Shown: positions 52,414-62,232 of the stretch, one piece after another | Position numbering within the stretch: the stretch's first letter is position 1 | Layout of the letters: every line of letters begins with the position of its first letter | DNA from: Bacteroidetes bacterium RIFCSPLOWO2_12_FULL_37_12 | GTDB taxonomy: Bacteria; Bacteroidota; Bacteroidia; 2-12-FULL-37-12 | DNA: 64,000 nt | Assembly: GCA_001769655.1 (NCBI GenBank) | Contig: MEPC01000004.1 | Span: 62,001-126,000 of the forward strand | Direction: 5' to 3' | Program-made: the position numbers and the translations under genes | Notes under the pieces: model-generated | What the model was told of the DNA's origin: nothing | The model's input: only the letters and a program-made list of their open reading frames with translations | Databases searched by the model: none

Positions 52414-53271
52414 TTACATAGTTGGTATAGAATAAATAAAGTTGGATTGAGTAGGGCAAATACTCAGAATAGGAGTTTTTGAAGAGTTTAGAATTTTACT
52501 CGCAAAGGAACCAATTAAATACTCGCCTATACTTTTTTCTTGTTGTGTCATTAATAGAATTAAATCCCCTTGAACAGCATTAATTCCACCTGACTCGGCA
52601 AAATCAATAATGGCTTTCGGTAAATAATCAGCTATCAGAAGTTTCGAACGACAACTGATATTCTTTGATTTTATTTTTTCCTCTACCTCTTCCAACTGTG
52701 ATTCGAGTTTAATTTTTGCATCCAATCTGGCATTATAAAGTACGGAGCAAACGGTAATAGTGGAATTAAATGCTTTGGCAATTTCCATCGCATATTTTAC
52801 TTTCTGCTTGGTCTCTTTTGATAAATCAAGTGGTAGGATTATTTCATCGAAGCCGGTGTGTTTTCTTTTCATTTTGAAGGTAAATACTGGGCAATTTGCC
52901 TGTCCTACAATCTTTGTCGTTGTACTCCCCATTAATTTTTCCTGGAAACCGGTTTCTCCATGTCCACCCATCACAATAAATTTTGCTTTAATGTGAGATG
53001 AAACTTCTAAAATAATTTTATGGGGCTTTCCACTCCTAACTAAATAATCAACCTTTAGCCCTTGTTTTTCTGCAGTTTTTCCCAACTCCTTTAATTTAAG
53101 TTTAAGACCTGATTCAATTACATCGCTGTAATCGTTGCTTTGAAATAACGATGTCTCATGGACAAAAAGTAAAACCAGATCGTGCTTCAATTGTTTTGCA
53201 ATTACGATTGCTTCTTCGTATGCAATAAGGGATGACTTGCTATAGTCAATAGGAACTAAAATTTTATTCAT
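52414..53271 (-). CDS. tandem universal stress protein
   Basis: This 285-residue protein holds two Usp folds (about 1-140 and 150-285). The first has the ATP-type motif GGHGETGFQEKLMGSTTTKI (G-x2-G-x9-G(S/T)), the second is more divergent (TQQEKSIGEYLIGSFASKIL). It probably binds ATP in a stress response. The gene is convergent with the E2 gene. Confidence 0.9.
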   Translation of the reverse strand: MNKILVPIDYSKSSLIAYEEAIVIAKQLKHDLVLLFVHETSLFQSNDYSDVIESGLKLKLKELGKTAEKQGLKVDYLVRSGKPHKIILEVSSHIKAKFIVMGGHGETGFQEKLMGSTTTKIVGQANCPVFTFKMKRKHTGFDEIILPLDLSKETKQKVKYAMEIAKAFNSTITVCSVLYNARLDAKIKLESQLEEVEEKIKSKNISCRSKLLIADYLPKAIIDFAESGGINAVQGDLILLMTQQEKSIGEYLIGSFASKILNSSKTPILSICPTQSNFIYSIPTM

Positions 53272-53334
53272 TGTGTTTATGGGTTAAATTGTTAATTGTG
53301 CTTGTAAAATTTCCGCAAATTTACAAGAAAATTT

Positions 53335-54207
53335 TTAATTTCTGATATCCAGTCCCCAATTCAACTTTGTTCTAAGTGTAAACAAAAAGTTCTCATCATT
53401 CATTCTGACTAATTTAGCACTGAAATTTTCCTTTTTCACTGCTAATTGAACCCCGGTAGAGACAACTTTTGACCGGGAATCTAAGGAAATCAGAAAATTA
53501 TCGCTTCTGCTTTCTACTTCAAATGAAATTACTGCACTATCAGCCACTACAATAGGTCGTACGGTTAAATTATGTGGGCTTATGGGAGTGATTAAAAGAT
53601 TCCCGGATCTTGGAAAAATAATAGGACCGCCACAGCTTAAAGAGTAACCGGTAGAGCCTGTGGGGGTAGTAATCAACATTCCATCTGCCCAGTAAGAGTT
53701 GAGAAATTCACCATTTACAAAAGTGTGAATGGTAATCATGGAAGATGTATCGCTTTTATGAATCCCAATGTCGTTCAAAGCAAAATTAAGTTCACCAAAC
53801 AATCCCTTTTCTGATTCGAGACGAATCATCATTCTTGAATCAATGGTGTATAGACCTTTATCAAGGTCTTCAAATACCTGTCCGATGGCATCGTGAGAAG
53901 TAGTAGCTAAAAATCCTAATCTTCCTGTGTTAATTCCTAAAATAGGTATTTCATTCTGCCTGATATACGTCACGGACTCAAGGATAGTCCCATCCCCTCC
54001 TACGCTAAACATAAAATCAATATCTTTCAGAATATCCCCTTCACCAAAATTTTTGAATGGAGGTGTACTTGTAAAATTCTCTATTTGTTTTCTAAAATTT
54101 TCATGAATGATAACTTCATATCCTCTTCTCTTGATAATTTCAAATAAATTTTCAATAAAGGGTAAGTTTTCTTCTTCAAATTTTCTTCCGAAAATTGCTA
54201 TACGCAT
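53335..54207 (-). CDS. nadK: NAD kinase
   Basis: This 290-residue enzyme phosphorylates NAD to NADP. It has FSVGGDGTILESVTYI, ILGINTGRLGFLATTS, ALNDIGIHKSDTSSMI, and the NE/GGxG-type segment PTGSTGYSLSCGGPI. The length is normal. Its neighbours are not functionally related, and it forms part of a loose minus-strand run with the Usp gene. Confidence 0.95.
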   Translation of the reverse strand: MRIAIFGRKFEEENLPFIENLFEIIKRRGYEVIIHENFRKQIENFTSTPPFKNFGEGDILKDIDFMFSVGGDGTILESVTYIRQNEIPILGINTGRLGFLATTSHDAIGQVFEDLDKGLYTIDSRMMIRLESEKGLFGELNFALNDIGIHKSDTSSMITIHTFVNGEFLNSYWADGMLITTPTGSTGYSLSCGGPIIFPRSGNLLITPISPHNLTVRPIVVADSAVISFEVESRSDNFLISLDSRSKVVSTGVQLAVKKENFSAKLVRMNDENFLFTLRTKLNWGLDIRN

Positions 54208-54300
54208 GGGGGATGGTTTTATGAAATGAAAATTAACACAAATTTACATGAAAATTTTGATTTACAGGTAAATAGTATATATATTCAAGCTCTCTTTAAC

Positions 54301-54339
54301 TCCTCTCCATTTTTTTGGAGATGGGCTGGGGTGAGGTCG
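54301..54339. repeat. CCTCACCCC dispersed palindrome (inverted copy)
   Basis: CTCTCCATTTTTTTGGAGAT then GGGCTGGGGTGAGGTC is an inverted member of the family at 36701 and 62137, located at the end of the Omp85-like gene. Confidence 0.75.
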
Positions 54340-54365
54340 GTTTTATTGAAGAAAGTAATGAAAAT

Positions 54366-55847
54366 TTAAAACGCCTTAACCGCATGAAAGAAGAATCCGG
54401 ATTCTCCCAGATGATTAAAAGAATATTCGAAACGCATAACCAGGTCATAATAACTCACCGCAGTCAGCCCATAACCCCAACCGCTCATCCAACGGTTCAC
54501 AAGCGTATTTGAATCATAAGTTGGTACGAAAGAATAAATATTTTCCCAGGTTCTGCCTGTGTCATAAAAAATGCTTGCATATAAGGAAAATGGGATGGTG
54601 TTGAATTTCTTGCTCTCTATAGATCCTGCTTTAATAATTTTATCTTTTACTAATGCCTTTGATAACGTTTGTTTAAATAAAAAGAAGTGTTGTCCATCCA
54701 CAACATATAATTGATACCCTCTGACATAAGATGAATAACCAAGTGCTGTGTTTTCTGCATAACTGGTTTCTTTGTTTATCAAGTACATTATTTTAAAACC
54801 CGTAGAATAATAAAAATTATTTCCAAGCGGAAAATAATTGGACATAATGGCGTATATCTGATTGAACCGGAACCCACTGTTGCTTAAAGGGATAAAATGA
54901 ATGCTGTAGAATTCGGCAAAAAATCCTTTTAGTGGAAAAGCATTATCATTCCTGCGACTGAATGTATAATCAAATTCTGCCATGAAAAAACGAATCTCTT
55001 TGAATCCGGAGTAAAACTCTTTATTCAGGTTAAATACAGAGTCAGATAACTGGTTAAAACGGTAGGTTAGTTTTATATAAGTTTTTTGATGCAATGAAGG
55101 ACGATAAAATAATGTGGGTCCTGCTCTGAACTTGCGGATGGGAAATTCGTTGTCATTTTTGTAAGATAGTTTATCATTGTTTTTAGTCAGGTATTCTAAC
55201 GAATGACTTTGGATTTGTGATACTTCAAATGCAAATCCCAGATTTTGTTTCCGGTTTAAATTCGGAATTTCATACCGTATTTCGTATTTACGGTCATAGC
55301 CGTGTTGTACCTTTATTCTTAGAAATTCCTTTCTTCCCCTGAAATTATCTACTACTAAGACCAACCCATAATTTAACCTTTCAATGCTTTTTCTTTCCCA
55401 CCAGACATTAAAATTCCGTTCCGAAAATTCAAGAATGGGTATAGGCCAGATGTACCACCTTTCCTGTACAACAAAATTAATTGTTACCTGCAATAGGTCA
55501 TTTCCTTCGAATTTCATAGAGGTAGTATCAATATATGCTGATACAAAATTGAAAATGCTGAGGTTGTAAATCCGTTGTCTGTTTAATTCAATTTTACCTG
55601 CTAATTTGTTAAAAGCCAACGTATCATTTTCATTAATATCCAATTCAACTAATACTATTCTTGGTTTAGTGATATCCAATCCTGAAATATTTATTTTTTT
55701 TATAATGACAGTGGTTAGTTTTCTTTGTGTGGAATCCATTTGAAAATTAAAAACCGTTTCATTTTTCTGTGCATAAGTGCATGTTCCTGTTCCAGAAATA
55801 ATAATTACAGTAATGAAAGAAATAATTAAATATTGAATTTTTACCAT
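54366..55847 (-). CDS. Omp85/BamA-like outer-membrane protein
   Basis: This 493-residue protein has a signal peptide (about 1-26) and one POTRA-like N-terminal domain (VIIKKINISGLDITKPRIVL; NRQRIYNLSIFNFV). The rest is an aromatic-rich beta-barrel (FFMAEFDYTFSRRNDNAFPL; YSFNHLGESGFFFHAVKAF at the end). It is shorter than BamA and probably belongs to the TamA/D15-type relatives seen in Bacteroidota. Function in outer-membrane assembly or transport is inferred. Confidence 0.8.
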   Translation of the reverse strand: MVKIQYLIISFITVIIISGTGTCTYAQKNETVFNFQMDSTQRKLTTVIIKKINISGLDITKPRIVLVELDINENDTLAFNKLAGKIELNRQRIYNLSIFNFVSAYIDTTSMKFEGNDLLQVTINFVVQERWYIWPIPILEFSERNFNVWWERKSIERLNYGLVLVVDNFRGRKEFLRIKVQHGYDRKYEIRYEIPNLNRKQNLGFAFEVSQIQSHSLEYLTKNNDKLSYKNDNEFPIRKFRAGPTLFYRPSLHQKTYIKLTYRFNQLSDSVFNLNKEFYSGFKEIRFFMAEFDYTFSRRNDNAFPLKGFFAEFYSIHFIPLSNSGFRFNQIYAIMSNYFPLGNNFYYSTGFKIMYLINKETSYAENTALGYSSYVRGYQLYVVDGQHFFLFKQTLSKALVKDKIIKAGSIESKKFNTIPFSLYASIFYDTGRTWENIYSFVPTYDSNTLVNRWMSGWGYGLTAVSYYDLVMRFEYSFNHLGESGFFFHAVKAF

Positions 55848-55891
55848 TGGAAATTTACTAAATATATCATCATTAAAATAAAATTACATTA

Positions 55892-56650
55892 TTAATCAGC
55901 ATGACTCATCCCTTCAATTTCCCTCTGCCTCATTATTTCAAATATAAAAATTGCAGCGGCGGAGCTGACGTTTAAGGATGCGATTTCTCCCTTCATAGGG
56001 ATACGAATCAATTTATCAGCGATTCGCAGGACATCAGCGGATAGCCCTTTATCCTCCGAGCCCATTATCAAAGCCATTGGGTCTTTTAATTTGCTGTCAA
56101 ATAAAGTGTCACTGGCTTCGTGAGTGGCACCTACAAGCTGAAGCCCGGAGCTTTTTAAATAAAGCAAACTCTTTTTTAAATTATCGGTTCTGCAAACAGG
56201 GATTTTCAATAATGCGCCGGATGATGACTTTAACGAATCTCGGTTAACGGGGGCTGTGTGGGTTGTTGGAATCAAAAGCGCATGCACTCCTCCACATTCG
56301 GCAGTTCTTGCAATAGCGCCAAAATTTCTGACATCTGTAATATTATCCATAATCAAAATAAAGGGAATTTTGCCTTCTTCAAATAATGATGGGATGACAT
56401 GCTCCAGGTTACTATAGGTTAAAGGGGAAAGTAAACATACTACGCCCTGATGGTTTTTTGAAGTTAGTCGATTTAGTTTTTCAACCGGCACTATAGCAAG
56501 TGGAATATTATTTTTTTTTGCTAATTCTTTAAGTTCAACTAACGTTGAAGGATTTTTACCCTGTTGTATAAAAATTCGTTGGATATCCTTACCTTCCCTG
56601 AGTGCTTCAAGCACCGGGTGAATACCATACGCTATTTCAGATGAATTCAT
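55892..56650 (-). CDS. rlmB: 23S rRNA 2'-O-methyltransferase RlmB-type (SpoU family)
   Basis: This 252-residue TrmH/SpoU enzyme has an N-terminal substrate-binding part (IAYGIHPVLEALREGKDIQR) and the knotted SPOUT domain: DNITDVRNFGAIARTAECGG, ALIMGSEDKGLS and IPMKGEIASLNVSSAAAIF. RlmB methylates G2251 of 23S rRNA. A paralogue with another target cannot be fully ruled out. It is not close to other translation genes. Confidence 0.9.
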   Translation of the reverse strand: MNSSEIAYGIHPVLEALREGKDIQRIFIQQGKNPSTLVELKELAKKNNIPLAIVPVEKLNRLTSKNHQGVVCLLSPLTYSNLEHVIPSLFEEGKIPFILIMDNITDVRNFGAIARTAECGGVHALLIPTTHTAPVNRDSLKSSSGALLKIPVCRTDNLKKSLLYLKSSGLQLVGATHEASDTLFDSKLKDPMALIMGSEDKGLSADVLRIADKLIRIPMKGEIASLNVSSAAAIFIFEIMRQREIEGMSHAD

Positions 56651-56869
56651 TGAGAATTTATGATAAATTTTTTGTAACTGCTCAGCGTATTGACATTTTT
56701 ATTATAAAAATAACACTAAACATAAAACACTAAACAAAAAATGTTTAAGTGCTTATCGATTAAATCATATTTCGGTTTTCGTTTATTATTTAATGTTTTT
56801 TGTTATTTGTTATGTGTTCTTTTTGTAGTTAAAGACATCGGTTGAATAGTTACAATTTTTTTACCAGAT
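56651..56869. other. intergenic gap with ACATAAAACAC words
   Basis: AACACTAAACATAAAACACT and the partly inverted TTTTTTGTTATTTGTTATGTG fill this gap. It contains no gene that I support. Confidence 0.65.
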
Positions 56870-58270
56870 TTATTCTCTTACCTTCAATACCCCCGCCCTC
56901 CATTGCTCAACCGCCGTGTACCAAATTTCAGTGTAACCGGGTGAGCGTAACATTTCATAATGGTTTAAACTGAAAATATTCTCCCTGTTCACAAATTTAA
57001 AGGCAATGGATTGAAAATCCAATTGATAAAAATATTCCCAAATTTCACTGTTTCCCGTGCGATAAACACTTTGTGGTTCTCCAAAAATAATATAGATCAT
57101 TCCCCTGTCGGTTTTCCAACCTTCTTTGTGGGAAGTGAATAAACTATTGGCATTTTCTACACGTCTGTAAAATTCCCTTATCATGTTTCTTGCATGATTT
57201 TTATCCTTGGCAATCGTTAACCAGAAATCATCAACAATTTTTTTACGGTCAAGCGTGTCATTGAAACTTTTATATTCATCAGAGGTACTGATATAAATTA
57301 AAGGGGGTATCATGATACTTGCCTCTTCAATATGAGGATAGTTGCTGTTTACTACCAACACAGAATTGATATACTCATCATTTATCGGTGGGACTTTCAA
57401 CAGAAAAAGATAAAGACCTTCCTTATTGAATTTTTCTACGTTGTTTGTTTTGATGTTGAATGTTTCTTTACTTTCTAAAAATTGAGAACTTCCCGGATTT
57501 GCCCTAACCTTTTCTTCCATTTCTTTCTGAACGGATGCCATGGGCGGGGGAGCAGGAATAAATCTCTTATCAAAATAATGAACATCCAGTTTCATGCTCT
57601 CTTGCAGATACAAAGGAAATTCAACAATAAATGGCTCGTTCACTTTCAGATAATTTCTGAATAATGGATAATTATTCTCCGGCGATCTCAAATAAAAAAA
57701 TTGGGTGGTGTTACCTTTTTTTTCCTGTATGGTTTTATAAATTGTTTTTGAGTGAACTATGATTTGTGAACTGTTTTTGTTTTTTGAATTCAACTGTTCA
57801 TCTTTTTCCGGCATATAATTTACTTCTGATACATTCAACCCAAGTAATGAATTTTGATTTTTAAATCGTGGAATCCTGAATGATAAATACGTGATAATAT
57901 TTCCATCTTCCTGATTGGGTTTCTCATTATAATTACTATTTTCCTTAAAAACAATCGTATCATTAAACAGCGTTTTTCTGCTTTCATAAGAAGTAATAAT
58001 TCTTACTCGTACTACCAACTTGTTTTTTAACGTATCGGCTATAGTTTTGCCAAGTATCTCTTTGTCTTTTGATTGAGCCAGCGGATTTTTAATTATTTTA
58101 AGGAAGACAAGAGAACTGTCTTTTTCATGCACTAATTCGGTTAACACATTAAATGACTCCGGCACGGAAGAATATTCATTGGCAAGATTGAGATTACTGA
58201 TTCTCCCCGTGGAAAGGCAGGAAAACAAGAGGCAAGATATAAGGTATAGCGAAAGTTTTGACGTTTGCAT
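56870..58270 (-). CDS. GWxTD-domain lipoprotein
   Basis: This 466-residue protein has a lipoprotein-like signal (LISCLLFSCLSTGR) and long beta-rich region. The GWxTD domain sits near the C-terminus (SHKEGWKTDRGMIYIIFGEP, then YRTGNSEIWEYF). GWxTD proteins are found in Bacteroidota and Acidobacteria with unknown function. It lies directly beside the DUF2723 gene in the same orientation. Confidence 0.85.
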   Translation of the reverse strand: MQTSKLSLYLISCLLFSCLSTGRISNLNLANEYSSVPESFNVLTELVHEKDSSLVFLKIIKNPLAQSKDKEILGKTIADTLKNKLVVRVRIITSYESRKTLFNDTIVFKENSNYNEKPNQEDGNIITYLSFRIPRFKNQNSLLGLNVSEVNYMPEKDEQLNSKNKNSSQIIVHSKTIYKTIQEKKGNTTQFFYLRSPENNYPLFRNYLKVNEPFIVEFPLYLQESMKLDVHYFDKRFIPAPPPMASVQKEMEEKVRANPGSSQFLESKETFNIKTNNVEKFNKEGLYLFLLKVPPINDEYINSVLVVNSNYPHIEEASIMIPPLIYISTSDEYKSFNDTLDRKKIVDDFWLTIAKDKNHARNMIREFYRRVENANSLFTSHKEGWKTDRGMIYIIFGEPQSVYRTGNSEIWEYFYQLDFQSIAFKFVNRENIFSLNHYEMLRSPGYTEIWYTAVEQWRAGVLKVRE

Positions 58271-58307
58271 GTATAAGGGATTGCAAGGATGAATGATACA
58301 ATCATTA

Positions 58308-61283
58308 TCACTGAAGTTGCATCAATTTTTCATAATGCTTCCTTACCATCGGTTCAATTTTCTCTGCCTCTGATTTATAGCCGGATTTATCTAATTCTTC
58401 GTAAATTTCTCTTAAAATGTGCCAGTTTAATCCTATTTGCTCCCTTAAATATCTTGTCATTTTATTCCGTTCGAATTTTAAAAAATATTCAAGATTTTCA
58501 TTCGCTCTATTGACCATTTTAAGGGCGACATTTTTTGCAAGTGTGTCTTCTTTTAACCGGAATAATGTTCCAACTATACCGGTAGTAAATACATCAAAAT
58601 TAAAAGTAGTGTCGGGTAAAATTTTCATGCAATACTTTATTAGTTCCTTCGCTTTATCCGTTTGCCCTTCCCGTATCAATTCATTGGCTAAACGTGTGTA
58701 ATTATTTCTTGCATTTAAGGCAAATCGTGTGTGGTTTTCATCATAATAAACTTTCGGATTATCCATATTTCTCCAGAAAAATTTGTTCATGAGCGTATTA
58801 TACATCTTCTCCGTATTTACTCTTCCGTTTTTGGCGCCTGGTATTTTTACGGGGGTTACACGATAGGCAAAACCTTCCAATTCAAAAAATTCTTCTAAAC
58901 CCAAAAAATTAGAAGGACCAACAGTGATTGCAAAATAAATGGGACGTTGCCAATTATTGGTTGATAATAAATCAAGAATAAATAAATCCTGTTTGCTAAG
59001 AGACGATTTATTGATTTTCCATGACATTTTATCAGGAACCAAGGAAGCAAATTTTGGAGAAACGGTGCCATTTGAAATAACTTTTTCCTTGTCAACGGAT
59101 AATTCAAATGTCTTTGTAGGATAAGAGTTTATCATTTCTCCGGACTGCAACGGAACTGAAATAGAACGGCTTTTTGCTTTAATTAATTTTATAAAAATAT
59201 CGAGAGGAAGTGAAGTAACTTTTTTATTTTCAACAAATGGAATATATTCATTTGTTCCCTGTTGATAATCATCTTCCCCGAGTGTCACCGGCAATGCCTC
59301 TGACTCGTATGTCTTACGTTTCATCTGGGAAATATACCAGTCGGTGTTTATCAAACTTAAATTACAAACGCGGACGTCTGTTCTGAATCCCTCAACCTCC
59401 TGCGCGTACCACAAAGGAAAAGTGTCATTGTCGCCATTGGTAAACATCACTGCATTTTTTTCGCAGGAATTCAAAAGATTTTTGGCTGAGTCCACCGCAG
59501 TATAACGATTTGAACGGTCATGATCATCCCAACCCTCTTTCGCCATGATGGCTGGAGCTACAAGTCCTAACAGAATGCAAAAAGCTGAAAGCAAAGAGGC
59601 AGATTTAATAAATTTTGACAAATAATTATAAAGCGCGATTACTCCAAAGCCAATCCAGATTGAAAAAGTAAAAAATGATGCCGCATAAGCATAATCCCGT
59701 TCTCTCGGTTGAAGAGGATATTGATTCAAATACACTATGATGGCAATGCCGGTCATGATAAATAATAAAAAAACAAAAAATGAATTCCGGGGATCTGCCT
59801 TACTATGAAAATAAAGTCCTAAAATGCCAAGCACCAACGGGATCATGTAGAAATTATTTCGAGCTCTGTTGTTACGAATCTGTTCCGGCACTCCTTTGTT
59901 TGTTTCTAAGGGTGAAAGCCATCCACAATCCTGTATATCACTTTCGCGTCCCGAAAAATTCCATAAAAAATATCTCCAATACATGTGATTCAACTGATAG
60001 ACAAAAAAGAATTTCATATTTTGTATAAAGGTTGGTTTTCGTCCACCTTTAGCTCCACTTTCTTCTTCATATATTTCTTTATGATCCGGCTGATTGGAAT
60101 ACATCCTCGGAAAAAGTGTTTCATGCTTAGGGTCAAAAATATTTATTATTTTATAATCATAGACCTCATATTTTTGTTTGCCTTTTTTAAAACGTTCTTC
60201 CCCCCTTTGCTGGTCTATCAATTTGGCAGTGAATTGTTGACCGTGTAATAAGGGACGGTCCCCATATTGTTCCCGTTTAAGATAGGATAAAAAACTCATC
60301 ACATTATCAGGACTGTTTTCATTGATGGGGGGATTGAAAGTAGATTTAATGATAATTAGCGTGTAAGATGAATATCCAATCATTATAAACATCAAACAAA
60401 GCAATGAAGTGTGCAGTGCCACAAACCCTTTTTGTTTCGCCCATCTGAAACCGTAGATCATGCTTCCTACAACCAATACAATTAAAAATAGAATGCCGGA
60501 ACCAAATGGTAATCCAAGGTTATTTACGAAAAATAAATCGAGCCCCCCTCCTATGGACGCTGATTCCTGAATGACACCGTATTGGATGAACCCAAGAATC
60601 AGAACGCTTATTAAAAGAGTAATAAAAGTTCCTTTTTTGCTCGGTACCGGGTACTTCTTATAATAATAAATTAAAGCAAGAGCAGGAATAGTAAGCAAAT
60701 TCAATAAGTGTACGCCGGTGGACAATCCTACCAAATAAGCGATTAAAACAATCCATCTGTCGGCATGTTTTTCATCGGCTATCAATTCCCATTTCAATAT
60801 TGCCCAAACAGTTATAGAAGTAAAAAACAAAGACATACCATATACTTCTCCTTCAACAGCCGAAAACCATACGGAATCACAATAAGTGCCTGCTAATGCG
60901 CCTACCACACCTGCTCCCATAATTATGATTGTCTTAGCATTATCAAGGGGTTCTTTACTTGTACAAACAACTTTCTTAGCAAGCATGGTAATAGTCCAGA
61001 ATAAAAACAAAGATGCAAAAACGCTGGAAAGCACCGAGAGCATATTTATCCAAAAGGCAACCTGTTGTACATTCCCAAAAGATAAAAATGAAAATACTCT
61101 GCCTAATAGAAGAAACAGAGGGGCTCCGGGAGGGTGAGGAACCTGAAGTTTAAAGGAAACAGCTATAAACTCCCCGCAGTCCCAGAAACTGGCAGTCGGT
61201 TCTACTGTAGTGCCATACGTCCAAAATGCAACGGCAAAAACAAGCCAGCCGGTGATGTTGTTTATTTTTTGGTAAGAATTCAT
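58308..61283 (-). CDS. DUF2723 membrane protein (mannosyltransferase-like)
   Basis: This 991-residue integral membrane protein has about 11-13 TM helices in the first 600 residues and a helical soluble tail. The start (NNITGWLVFAVAFWTYGTTV, then EPTASFWDCGEFIA) is the DUF2723 signature. The acidic residues in DCGEF resemble the catalytic motif of GT-C glycosyltransferases. The role is unproven; an O-glycosylation function is suspected in Bacteroidota. Confidence 0.87.
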   Translation of the reverse strand: MNSYQKINNITGWLVFAVAFWTYGTTVEPTASFWDCGEFIAVSFKLQVPHPPGAPLFLLLGRVFSFLSFGNVQQVAFWINMLSVLSSVFASLFLFWTITMLAKKVVCTSKEPLDNAKTIIIMGAGVVGALAGTYCDSVWFSAVEGEVYGMSLFFTSITVWAILKWELIADEKHADRWIVLIAYLVGLSTGVHLLNLLTIPALALIYYYKKYPVPSKKGTFITLLISVLILGFIQYGVIQESASIGGGLDLFFVNNLGLPFGSGILFLIVLVVGSMIYGFRWAKQKGFVALHTSLLCLMFIMIGYSSYTLIIIKSTFNPPINENSPDNVMSFLSYLKREQYGDRPLLHGQQFTAKLIDQQRGEERFKKGKQKYEVYDYKIINIFDPKHETLFPRMYSNQPDHKEIYEEESGAKGGRKPTFIQNMKFFFVYQLNHMYWRYFLWNFSGRESDIQDCGWLSPLETNKGVPEQIRNNRARNNFYMIPLVLGILGLYFHSKADPRNSFFVFLLFIMTGIAIIVYLNQYPLQPRERDYAYAASFFTFSIWIGFGVIALYNYLSKFIKSASLLSAFCILLGLVAPAIMAKEGWDDHDRSNRYTAVDSAKNLLNSCEKNAVMFTNGDNDTFPLWYAQEVEGFRTDVRVCNLSLINTDWYISQMKRKTYESEALPVTLGEDDYQQGTNEYIPFVENKKVTSLPLDIFIKLIKAKSRSISVPLQSGEMINSYPTKTFELSVDKEKVISNGTVSPKFASLVPDKMSWKINKSSLSKQDLFILDLLSTNNWQRPIYFAITVGPSNFLGLEEFFELEGFAYRVTPVKIPGAKNGRVNTEKMYNTLMNKFFWRNMDNPKVYYDENHTRFALNARNNYTRLANELIREGQTDKAKELIKYCMKILPDTTFNFDVFTTGIVGTLFRLKEDTLAKNVALKMVNRANENLEYFLKFERNKMTRYLREQIGLNWHILREIYEELDKSGYKSEAEKIEPMVRKHYEKLMQLQ

Positions 61284-61286
61284 TTA

Positions 61287-61340
61287 GAGGGTATTGTTGG
61301 AATGTTGGAATATTGGAATGTTGGAATAATGAAAAAAGCG
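61287..61340. repeat. 8-bp word repeat (TTGGAATG/TTGGAATA)
   Basis: Four to five tandem copies of TTGGAATG or TTGGAATA lie just upstream of the DUF2723 start. The stretch holds no gene. Confidence 0.8.
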
Positions 61341-61395
61341 CTTTTCAACGAAAATAATCCGGCGAAGTTATGAAAGAAAATGAAAAGTTTATGTA

Positions 61396-62130
61396 TTATC
61401 CCGCTATATCTAACATATCCCTTAAAATTTTGCTCTTTTCCCGACTTACAAGCACTTCGTCACCCGTAGAAAGTTTCAGTTTATATCTTCCGGTAAACCA
61501 GATAATGACTTCTTTCACCATATTCAGATTTACCATATCACTCCGGCTGACTCTGAAAAAAAACCCTGGTAGTTTTGTTTCAAAATATTCCAATGTTTGA
61601 ATCATAGAAAACGTTTTACCCGATGCATGAATGGTGCAATATCTCCCTTCAATATGAATGAGAGAAATATCATTATAGGAGATAAGGCGGAATCTGTCGG
61701 CTTCGGGTAGTGCAATTTTTTCTGTAGTTGTAGTGAACTCCTTCTTTTGCTTAAATGTTTTAGAATCAGTTTCTATTACTTTATTTCGTTTTAAAATCTT
61801 ATCAAAACATTGTTGGAGACGTTCCTGATTGATAGGTTTCAAAAGATAATCCGAGACATTTTGGTCGAATGCCTTCAAGGCATGTTCGGAATAAGCGGTG
61901 GTAAAAACTTTTGCACAATCATTTTCGGTTTTTGCCACTACTTCGATGCCGGTTAATCCGGGCATGTTGATATCGAGGAAGGCAATATCAATGTCTTCGG
62001 TATTTAGTAATTTAAGCGCTTCGGTGCCGTTAGTGGCAGTCAGAGTTCTTTCAATCCCTTGAATGTTTTGCAATAATCGTTGCATTTTTTGACGAGCGGG
62101 TTCTTCGTCGTCTGCGATGAGTATGTTCAT
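61396..62130 (-). CDS. LytTR-family response regulator
   Basis: This 244-residue regulator has a receiver domain (about 1-120; phosphoacceptor Asp in FLDINMPGLTGIEV) and a LytTR DNA-binding domain (about 145-240; IEGRYCTIHASGKTFSM, FRVSRSDMVNLNMVKEVIIW). It should be phosphorylated by a sensor kinase and bind direct-repeat DNA. No histidine kinase is adjacent in the window, so its partner is elsewhere. Confidence 0.92.
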   Translation of the reverse strand: MNILIADDEEPARQKMQRLLQNIQGIERTLTATNGTEALKLLNTEDIDIAFLDINMPGLTGIEVVAKTENDCAKVFTTAYSEHALKAFDQNVSDYLLKPINQERLQQCFDKILKRNKVIETDSKTFKQKKEFTTTTEKIALPEADRFRLISYNDISLIHIEGRYCTIHASGKTFSMIQTLEYFETKLPGFFFRVSRSDMVNLNMVKEVIIWFTGRYKLKLSTGDEVLVSREKSKILRDMLDIAG

Positions 62131-62136
62131 TTTTTT

Positions 62137-62178
62137 ACCTCACCCCAGCCCCTCTCCAAAAAAATGGAGAGGGGTGAG
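62137..62178. repeat. CCTCACCCC dispersed palindrome
   Basis: ACCTCACCCCAGCCCCTCTC followed by CAAAAAAATGGAGAGGGGTG forms a strong stem-loop immediately upstream of the LytTR gene. It is the best copy of the family. Confidence 0.8.
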
Positions 62179-62232
62179 AGTGACGTTGGTTTGATTTTGA
62201 GTTATTGAATTATTTTAAATATTTATTTAACA

